This document shows, piece after piece, positions 1 to 6,882 of a stretch of DNA of 6,882 nucleotides. The position numbers were made by a program, and so were the translations under genes. Origin of the DNA: Clostridia bacterium (lineage in GTDB: Bacteria; Bacillota; Clostridia; Christensenellales; Borkfalkiaceae). Every line of letters begins with the position of its first letter. The first letter of the stretch is position 1. Below the pieces are notes generated by a model that saw nothing but the letters and a program-made list of their open reading frames with translations, had not been told where the DNA came from and did not search any database. The stretch spans positions 1-6,882 of the forward strand of contig JAIDFD010000150.1 of the NCBI GenBank assembly GCA_029054485.1, written 5' to 3'.

Positions 1-905
1 GCTTAAAACTGAGAAAAGCCCCCCAGACCGTAATCGAACAGAGGGTCAAGGCGGCGGCGAATATTTTGGGACTTAACGACGTTTTGTACCGCAAGCCCAA
101 AGTGCTTACCGCAGGACAGAAACAGCGCACGGCGATAGGCAGGGCGATTGTGAGAGAGCCCAAGCTCTATCTCTTCGATGAACCTCTTTCGGGCTTGGAC
201 GAAAAGCTGCAAGCCGAGCTTTTGAACGTAATAGTAAATTTGCAGGCGCGAATGGAGGGCACTTTCCTGTACTCCACAAAAAGCGTAGCCGAGGCTATGA
301 CGGTCGGCACGAGAATAGTCGTTCTTAAAAACGGTTTCGTCCAGCAAATAGACACGCCCGAAAACTTGTACGACTATCCTGCAAACGCTTACGTTGCGTT
401 TTTAATCGGCTCGCCGACAATTAACTTTATCAATAACGCAAAAATAATCAAAGAGGGAGACGCGGTGTACGCCGCAGAGGGAAATATAAAACTTGCCCTG
501 CCCGAAAATATCGTAAAGAGATTTACATCGCTTAAAGAGTACGAAAATACGGACAAGCAGGTTATTATCGGTATCCGACCCGAGGATATAAAAGTGGGCG
601 GCGAGATAGAAGCGAACGTAATAGGCGAGGGCGCGGGCTATGTTGAAACGGAGGCGGACGGTCACTCGTTCACAATTCCTTCCGACAAGCTGAAAAAGGG
701 CGAAAAGACAAAAATTTCGGTTGACCTTACAAGGCTGTATCTCTTCGACGGCGAAACGAGGCTCACCCTGTTGGACAGGGACGGGGGCTACAAAAAGAAC
801 GGCTTTGCCGACTCGGATTTTACTCCCCGCACCTTTAACGAAGAAGAGGAAATCAAAGAAAAACTCAAACCCGGAAAAGACGGCAAGAAGAAAAAATCAA
901 GATAA
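1..905 (+). CDS. Sugar ABC transporter ATP-binding protein, MalK/UgpC type (5' partial), with altered H-loop and signature
   Basis: This is the C-terminal 300 residues of a cytoplasmic ATPase that would power a sugar (CUT1-type) ABC importer. The frame is open from base 3, so the start lies upstream. By comparison with MalK, roughly 95 residues including Walker A and the Q-loop are missing. Visible in order (fragment numbering): signature LTAGQ at 35-39 instead of LSGGQ; Walker B LYLFDE with Asp59 and Glu60; D-loop SGLD at 63-66; H-loop region STKS with Lys93 where histidine is expected; then EAMTVGTRIVVL, LYDYPAN and IGSPTINF, all typical of MalK relatives. A TOBE/MOBE-like regulatory domain follows, with IGIRPED near 189-195 and LYLFDGET. 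The last 38 residues (from Tyr263) are an extra charged tail ending KKKKSR. Family assignment is firm. The substrate is unknown, and ATPase competence is doubtful because of the lost histidine. A TTG at 66 could be mistaken for a start but lies inside the domain. Confidence 0.9.
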   Translation, partial: LKLRKAPQTVIEQRVKAAANILGLNDVLYRKPKVLTAGQKQRTAIGRAIVREPKLYLFDEPLSGLDEKLQAELLNVIVNLQARMEGTFLYSTKSVAEAMTVGTRIVVLKNGFVQQIDTPENLYDYPANAYVAFLIGSPTINFINNAKIIKEGDAVYAAEGNIKLALPENIVKRFTSLKEYENTDKQVIIGIRPEDIKVGGEIEANVIGEGAGYVETEADGHSFTIPSDKLKKGEKTKISVDLTRLYLFDGETRLTLLDRDGGYKKNGFADSDFTPRTFNEEEEIKEKLKPGKDGKKKKSR

Positions 906-910
906 AATTA

Positions 911-940
911 AAGACCCCCCTAAATTAAAGGGGGTTTTAA
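911..940 (+). terminator. Rho-independent terminator after the ABC ATPase gene
   Basis: A run of C at 915-920 pairs with five G at 930-934 around an A/T loop, followed at once by TTTT. The flanking AAGA at 911-914 can also pair with the T-run, lengthening the stem. It starts five bases after the TAA stop of the ATPase gene, and the next start codon is at 953. Confidence 0.85.
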
Positions 941-952
941 ATTTAAAATAAT

Positions 953-1819
953 ATGGACGTATTTTTAGACGCGCTCAAAGACACCGCTATGGTGTTTCCC
1001 TTTTTACTCGTCATATATATATTGATAGAGTTTTTGGAACACCGCACCTCTATCGGGCGCAACCACAAAATTTTACAGGGCAACCTTGCCCCCTTAATCG
1101 GTACCGCCACGGGCATTATTCCGCAGTGCGGTTTTTCGGTTATGGCGGCAAAGCTGTACGACAGGGGGCTTATTAAAACGGGCACCCTTTTGGCGGTGTT
1201 TCTTGCTACCAGCGACGAGGCGTTTATTATCCTTTTATCAAGCGGAACTCCCGCTAAGGTCATAATGCCTATTATTTTAATTAAGCTTATCGTGGGCGTG
1301 GGCTTCGGTTATCTCGTCAATGCAATTCTTTCAAACGAAAAGCTTGCCGAAGCGGGCGCGGAGGAAATACACGCGTATTCCTGCGGGCGTGAACACGAGG
1401 GCAAGAGCAATGTAAAAGTATTTTTGGTCGAGCCTTTGTTGCACTCTTTAAAAATCACGCTGTTTCTGTTTTTGGTGAACCTTGCGTTAGGCTATATCAT
1501 AGAGGCGGTCGGCGAGGATAAGATAAGCTCGCTTATTGTCGGCGGCGCGTATTTTCAGCCCTTGATAACTTCGCTTATAGGCTTGATTCCAAACTGCGCT
1601 TCAAGCGTAATTTTAACCGAAACTTATATCCGCGGCGGAATAGCTTTCGGAAGCTGCGTTGCGGGGCTTTGCTGTAACGCGGGCGTGGGGCTTGTAATTC
1701 TTTTCAGAAACACAAAAAAGATAAAGAGAAACCTTCTCTTTACCCTTGCTTTGTACCTGATTTCGGCGGCTACGGGGCTTGTGGTCAACTGCATATGTAT
1801 TCTTTGCGGCTGGTTATAA
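953..1819 (+). CDS. Putative manganese / heavy-metal exporter, 10TM ArsP_2-like membrane protein
   Basis: A 288-residue integral membrane protein matching the family annotated as 'putative manganese transporter' or 'putative 10TM heavy-metal exporter' (Pfam ArsP_2 group). The assignment is from recalled motifs: N-terminal FLDALKDT and IEFLEH, PQCGFS at 57-62, ATSDEA at 85-90, and PNCASS at 213-218. Hydrophobic stretches lie near 11-28, 43-65, 77-97, 104-125, 164-183, 195-212, 230-250 and 260-285. A hydrophilic central loop (about 128-160) carries His140, Cys144 and His148 as possible metal ligands. The two halves resemble each other with a constant offset of 156 residues. Metal efflux is the family's presumed role; substrate and direction are not shown here. 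The ATG at 953 fits the family N-terminus and the frame has a stop at 944-946, so there is no earlier ATG. No Shine-Dalgarno precedes it. No obvious terminator follows before the rpsU promoter. Confidence 0.85.
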   Translation: MDVFLDALKDTAMVFPFLLVIYILIEFLEHRTSIGRNHKILQGNLAPLIGTATGIIPQCGFSVMAAKLYDRGLIKTGTLLAVFLATSDEAFIILLSSGTPAKVIMPIILIKLIVGVGFGYLVNAILSNEKLAEAGAEEIHAYSCGREHEGKSNVKVFLVEPLLHSLKITLFLFLVNLALGYIIEAVGEDKISSLIVGGAYFQPLITSLIGLIPNCASSVILTETYIRGGIAFGSCVAGLCCNAGVGLVILFRNTKKIKRNLLFTLALYLISAATGLVVNCICILCGWL

Positions 1820-1847
1820 AAATAGTGCCAAATCAAGGTAAAATGAG

Positions 1848-1876
1848 TTGACTTGAAATTTTGCATTTGGTATAAT
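1848..1876 (+). promoter_or_regulatory. Sigma-A type promoter of rpsU
   Basis: The -35 box TTGACT (1848-1853) and a perfect -10 box TATAAT (1871-1876) are separated by 17 bases, close to the vegetative consensus. Transcription should begin around 1882-1884, giving a leader of about 53 bases before the rpsU ATG. The start of that leader could fold into a short A-U hairpin (GTTTTT 1884-1889 with AAAAAC 1893-1898), which is weak. Confidence 0.85.
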
Positions 1877-1922
1877 TTGTAAGGTTTTTGAAAAAAACTA
1901 ATACTGCGCAACTGGCGAAGGT

Positions 1923-1929
1923 GAGGTGA
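1923..1929 (+). promoter_or_regulatory. Strong ribosome binding site of rpsU
   Basis: GAGGTGA matches the complement of the 16S rRNA 3' end (anti-Shine-Dalgarno), with normal spacing to the ATG at 1936. It fixes the start of this very short gene. It also shows that the organism uses conventional Shine-Dalgarno initiation, which makes the genes without one notable. Confidence 0.85.
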
Positions 1930-1935
1930 ATAGAG

Positions 1936-2112
1936 ATGTCAACGATAAGAGTAGGCGAAAACGAGTCGGTTGAAAGCGCGTTGAGACGCTTCAAAAGAAA
2001 ATGCTCGCGCGACGGAATAATCGGCGATTTGCGTAAAAAAGAATTCTACGAATCCCCCTCGGTCAAGAGGCGCAAAAAGGCGGAAGCCGCAAGAAAAAGA
2101 AATAAGAATTAA
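1936..2112 (+). CDS. rpsU: 30S ribosomal protein bS21
   Basis: A 58-residue protein that is clearly ribosomal protein bS21, a small-subunit component near the 3' end of 16S rRNA, associated with translation initiation. The N-terminus [20 protein letters not shown], the RKCSRDGI segment, the [11 protein letters not shown] stretch and the very basic end ([16 protein letters not shown]) all match the family in order and total length. The gene is easy to miss because of its size. It has its own consensus promoter upstream, a strong GAGGTGA ribosome binding site and a strong terminator downstream, so it is probably expressed as a single-gene, high-output unit. Some read-through from the membrane transporter gene is possible because no terminator is visible between them. 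Confidence 0.96.
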   Translation: MSTIRVGENESVESALRRFKRKCSRDGIIGDLRKKEFYESPSVKRRKKAEAARKRNKN

Positions 2113-2116
2113 TTTT

Positions 2117-2152
2117 AAGGGTCTGTTTCGTGAACAACGAAACAGACCTTTT
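2117..2152 (+). terminator. Strong Rho-independent terminator of rpsU
   Basis: An 11-bp perfect stem (GGTCTGTTTCG at 2120-2130 with its complement at 2138-2148) encloses the 7-base loop TGAACAA. A G-T pair and A-T pairs with the trailing TTTT extend it to about 14 bp. It begins five bases after the rpsU stop codon. The T-run also overlaps the candidate -35 box of the next gene. Confidence 0.92.
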
Positions 2153-2179
2153 ACAATGAAAAATAAGTCGAGATATGTA
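2150..2179 (+). promoter_or_regulatory. Candidate promoter of the 125-aa unknown gene
   Basis: TTTACA (2150-2155, five of six matches to TTGACA) lies 18 bases before TATGTA (2174-2179, a weak -10). A start near 2186-2187 would give an 11-base leader that begins right at the ribosome binding site. An alternative -10, TGTAAT (2176-2181), matches better but leaves a 20-base spacer. The promoter is plausible mainly because the strong rpsU terminator would otherwise silence the gene. Confidence 0.4.
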
Positions 2180-2188
2180 ATTTTTTGC

Positions 2189-2193
2189 GAGGA
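2189..2193 (+). promoter_or_regulatory. Ribosome binding site that decides the start at 2198
   Basis: GAGGA sits four bases before the ATG at 2198. The in-frame ATG at 2156 has no such site and directly follows the terminator T-run, so 2198 is the better start. Confidence 0.75.
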
Positions 2194-2197
2194 ATTT

Positions 2198-2575
2198 ATG
2201 GACGATATAAAAATCATGGCACGCGCGGCAAAGCTGCGGTTAAAAACCAATTTTTGGGAAGAATGCAAAAGAAATCTTGACGAGGGCGCGGCGTTTGCGC
2301 GCGAGCTTGGACTTAACGAAACAAAGGTGAAGTCAAGCCTTTGCGGAAAAGTTAAAAAGGAAATAAAGGGTGCGCGGGAGGACGGCTTTTATTTAAAGGT
2401 GAAAGCTCTTTTAGACGCCGAGGGCGAAGTTTCGGACGCGATAGGCAGGCTGACCGACAAGGAGCTTTACGAAACTTTGTCATATGAAGAAAAACAGCGT
2501 TACAATTTAAGCCTTTCGGCTAAATATTTGCAGGCGCTGGAAAGATACAGAAAGGAAAAAGAAATAGGAATATAA
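2198..2575 (+). CDS. Small charged cytoplasmic protein of unknown function (125 aa)
   Basis: I do not recognise this protein. From the chosen start it has 125 residues, is rich in Lys, Arg, Glu and Asp, has no signal peptide or membrane segment, and reads as mostly helical. Cys23 and Cys49 are its only cysteines and do not form a metal-binding pattern. Segments such as LRLKTNFWEECKRNLDEG and the end LQALERYRKEKEIGI look like amphipathic helices. An in-frame ATG at 2156 would add 14 residues (MKNKSRYVIFCEEF), but it lacks a ribosome binding site and lies upstream of the likely transcript start, so it is disfavoured. Codon use resembles the neighbours, with no sign of recent transfer. It sits between rpsU and pcrA and is bracketed by terminators, so it is probably transcribed alone. 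No function can be inferred from this position. Confidence 0.75.
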   Translation: MDDIKIMARAAKLRLKTNFWEECKRNLDEGAAFARELGLNETKVKSSLCGKVKKEIKGAREDGFYLKVKALLDAEGEVSDAIGRLTDKELYETLSYEEKQRYNLSLSAKYLQALERYRKEKEIGI

Positions 2576-2579
2576 TTTT

Positions 2580-2602
2580 AAAGCCCCGTCAAAGGGGCTT
2601 TT
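2580..2602 (+). terminator. Rho-independent terminator after the 125-aa gene
   Basis: AAAGCCCC (2580-2587) pairs perfectly with GGGGCTTT (2594-2601) around the 6-base loop GTCAAA, running into a short T-stretch. It begins five bases after the TAA stop and isolates the unknown gene from pcrA. Confidence 0.88.
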
Positions 2603-2606
2603 CCGT

Positions 2607-2635
2607 TTGTAATTTACCCGCGCTTATGATATAAT
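2607..2635 (+). promoter_or_regulatory. Extended -10 promoter of the pcrA-ligA operon, probably producing a near-leaderless mRNA
   Basis: TG at 2627-2628, one base, then a perfect TATAAT at 2630-2635 form an extended -10 element. TTGTAA (2607-2612, four of six matches) lies 17 bases upstream as a -35. Transcription should start around 2641-2643, only two to four bases before the ATG at 2645. No Shine-Dalgarno is present between the promoter and the ATG. Confidence 0.75.
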
Positions 2636-2644
2636 AAAAAAACA

Positions 2645-4891
2645 ATGGAAAATGTGCTTGAAAGTCTTAACGAAGAACAAATTAAACCGGTAACCGACAC
2701 CGAGGGCGCGGTGCTGGTGCTTGCGGGTGCGGGTAGCGGCAAGACCCGCGTCTTAACTTCCAGAATAGCTTATATCCTCGGACAGGGCAAGGCAAGCCTT
2801 TCGCAGATACTCGCCATTACATTTACCAACAAGGCGGCGGGCGAAATGAAGGAAAGGCTTTATAAAATGCTCGGCGAGGGCGACAGCAAGTGGATTTGTA
2901 CAATCCACTCTATGTGCGTAAAGATACTTAGGCAGTTCGGCGACAAAGCCGATATTAAGCCCAACTTTTCGATTTACAGCGAAACGGAAAGAAACAATAT
3001 TATAAAAAAGGTTTTTCAGGAACTCGATTTGGATGAAGAAAGCCTTTTAAAGAGCGCAAAGTACCACATAGGCAACGCCAAAATGCTCGGACTCGACCCC
3101 GACCAGTACGGCAGAAAGTACAGCCACGAACACGGTATGGAATATATCGTACTCGCCTATGAAAAGTACGACAACCATTTGAGGGAAAACAACGCGCTTG
3201 ACTTCGATGATTTGCTCTTGCAGACCCGGCGCCTTTTGAAAAGGGATACCGAAACGCGCGAGTACCTTGCGGACAAGTTCAAGTATATTCTTGTGGACGA
3301 GTTTCAGGATACCAACGCGGTGCAGTACGAAATTATCAAGCTTTTATCTTCCGTCCACGGCAATATCTTTGCCGTAGGCGACGACGACCAGTCAATTTAC
3401 GGCTGGCGCGGCGCGGAGATTGAAAATATTTTGCGCTTCGATAAAGATTTCGAGGGCGCGAAAATTTACAAGCTCGAACGCAATTACCGTTCCACAAAAT
3501 CCATATTAAAGCTTGCAAACTCGATAATAAAAAACAACTCCGTCCGCCGCGGCAAAACTCTTTGGACACAGTCGGACGACGGCGACAAGCCCCAGTATTT
3601 TCAGGCGGAGGAAGAGGCGCACGAAGCGCTTTACGCCGCGCGGATCATAAACGACGGCGTTGCCAAGGGCGAAAAATACTCCGACTTCGCCGTGCTTATG
3701 CGCATAAACGCGCTTACCCGCTCATACGAGCAGGAGTTCACGAAATACGGCATACCATACAAGGTTTTCGGCGGCTTCAAGTTCTTCGAGAGAAAGGAAG
3801 TCAAGGACGTTTTGGCTTATTTAAGGCTTATTTCCAACCCCTTTGACAGCGAGGCGGTAGAGCGCATTATCAACGTTCCCCGCCGCGGCATTGGCTTAAA
3901 GACCGTTCAGACAATGTATGATTACTCGCAAAGTCTGGGACTTTCATTATACGATGCGTGCGTGGACTGCGAACAGCTTGCCTTGACGCGCGGCGCTAAG
4001 GATAAGATCAAGGAATTTGTCAATCTTATAAAAGAGTTTATAATTTCAGCCCAGCAAACTCCCGTGAACGAGCTTGTAAAGGAAGTAATCGATCTTTCCG
4101 ACCTGCGCTCGGCTTACGATGACGGCACGGACGATGGCGACGGTAAATTAGCCAACATTGAAGAATTTATTGCTTCGGTAGACGATTTTTCGCGGCTCAA
4201 TCCAAACGCTTCGCTCGACGACTATTTACAGCAGATTACCCTTGTTTCGGACACTGATAATATGGACGACGGCGACTACGTTACGATAGCCACCATTCAC
4301 TCGGTCAAGGGACTGGAATTTAAAAACGTGTTTATCTGCGGGCTTGAGGACGGCATAATTCCGTCGTCGCGCTCGGAGGGCGAGGGCAGGAGCCTCGAAG
4401 AGGAGCGCCGCCTTATGTACGTTGCAATTACGCGTGCGGAAAAGCGGCTGTATCTCACCCGCTCCAAATCCCGCTATCTATACGGACACAGAGATCTGAC
4501 GCGCCCCTCGCGGTTTATTTCAGAGCTATCGTCCGAGCTGGGCGTTCCCGCCTTGCAAACGCCGTACTATTACGCGGGCGGCGGAAAAAAATACGTTACC
4601 AATTACGAAAGCGGCGCGGGTGCTACGGGCAGGGCGCTCTATTCCTCGGCAGACGGCTACCAGAGCGATATTCCCGTCCACAGCACGTTTAAGCCTGCGT
4701 TCGGCTCGCCATTGGGCGGCGCGAAAAATACGGGTACGAAAAACTACACGGTCGGTATGCGCGTGCGCCACGCCAAATTCGGCGTGGGTATGATAATCGC
4801 GGTTAAAAACGGCGGCACGGTCATAAACGTTGCGTTCGACGGGCAGGGGATTAAGGAACTGTCGGCGAACTTAGCTCCTTTGGAAATAATA

Positions 4892-4894
<3 letters not shown>
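2645..4894 (+). CDS. pcrA: ATP-dependent DNA helicase PcrA (UvrD/Rep family, SF1A)
   Basis: A 749-residue 3'-5' DNA helicase that unwinds DNA during repair and replication and, in Firmicutes, clears obstacles and interacts with RNA polymerase. The superfamily 1 motifs are complete and in order: Q-motif LNEEQ at 8-12; Walker A AGAGSGKT at 27-34; motif Ia ITFTNKAAGEM at 58-68; motif II VDEFQDTN with Asp218 and Glu219; motif III GDDDQSIYGWRGA at 245-257; motif IV LERNYRST at 277-284; motif V TIHSVKGLEF at 550-559; motif VI MYVAITRAEKRL at 591-602. A flexible linker (about 636-700, rich in Gly, Ser and Tyr) leads to the C-terminal Tudor-like domain (701-749, with HAKFGVG), the region used to bind RNA polymerase in this family. 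Length is normal. The N-terminus is canonical from Met1, so the start is secure although no ribosome binding site precedes it. It is co-transcribed with ligA. Confidence 0.95.
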
Positions 4895-6841
<1,947 letters not shown>

Positions 6842-6882
6842 TTTTCGGCGTATATATTTTTTTGGCGCGGGGCTTTTTAAGC

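Noticed and set aside
66..68. TTG as a possible start codon of the ABC ATPase.
   Set aside because: The frame is open to the window edge and the residues before it (QRVKAAANIL) match the family, so the gene simply starts upstream.
3..347. Minus-strand open frame opposite the ABC ATPase signature and Walker B region.
   Set aside because: The opposite strand encodes clearly conserved ATPase motifs; this is a shadow.
721..951. Plus-strand open frame overlapping the end of the ABC ATPase gene and running through its terminator.
   Set aside because: It is out of frame with a well-supported coding region, and its product is compositionally odd and reads through the hairpin.
1881..1900. Short GTTTTT/AAAAAC hairpin at the start of the rpsU leader, as a possible regulatory RNA element.
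   Set aside because: It is six mostly A-U pairs with a three-base loop; too weak to claim regulation.
1939..2268. Minus-strand open frame of 109 codons covering rpsU and the following terminator.
   Set aside because: It is antisense to the unmistakable bS21 gene and crosses a strong plus-strand terminator.
6864..6882. G/C-rich GGCGCGGGGC followed by TTTTT at the very end, like the right arm of a terminator.
   Set aside because: No complementary left arm is present within the window.

Overview
The window looks like a core-genome stretch of a bacterium of the Bacillota (low-to-mid GC Firmicutes), probably an uncultured or gut-type member of the Clostridia. This rests on the adjacent pcrA-ligA pair, a bS21 gene with a consensus sigma-A promoter, a GAGGTGA Shine-Dalgarno, and several compact hairpin-plus-T terminators. 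A finer placement (for example Christensenellales) is a guess. All six genes lie on the + strand and all end in TAA. I see no mobile element, CRISPR array, tRNA or rRNA, and no gap longer than about 120 bases.

Layout. Bases 1-905 hold the 3' part of a MalK/UgpC-type sugar-importer ATPase; its Walker A region lies upstream of the window. A terminator (911-940) follows. At 953-1819 is a multi-pass membrane protein of the putative manganese / 10TM heavy-metal exporter family. A consensus promoter (1848-1876) then drives the small ribosomal protein gene rpsU (1936-2112), which ends in a strong terminator (2117-2152). A 125-residue charged protein of unknown function occupies 2198-2575 and has its own terminator (2580-2602). 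A TGn-TATAAT promoter starts the last unit: pcrA helicase (2645-4894), followed after 9 bases by NAD+-dependent DNA ligase ligA (4904-6841). The last 41 bases are A/T-rich and contain no gene.

How the genes fit together. pcrA and ligA form a DNA replication/repair operon of a kind common in Firmicutes. The other genes appear to be separate short transcription units packed end to end: each terminator is followed within a few tens of bases by the next start codon. I did not find a clear novel multi-gene system. The points most worth a second look are: the ABC ATPase has lysine in place of the H-loop histidine and LTAGQ in place of LSGGQ; the pcrA promoter is so close to the start codon that the mRNA should be almost leaderless; the membrane transporter gene has no Shine-Dalgarno and starts just after a terminator; and the 125-aa protein is unrecognised, with a start that is easy to misplace.
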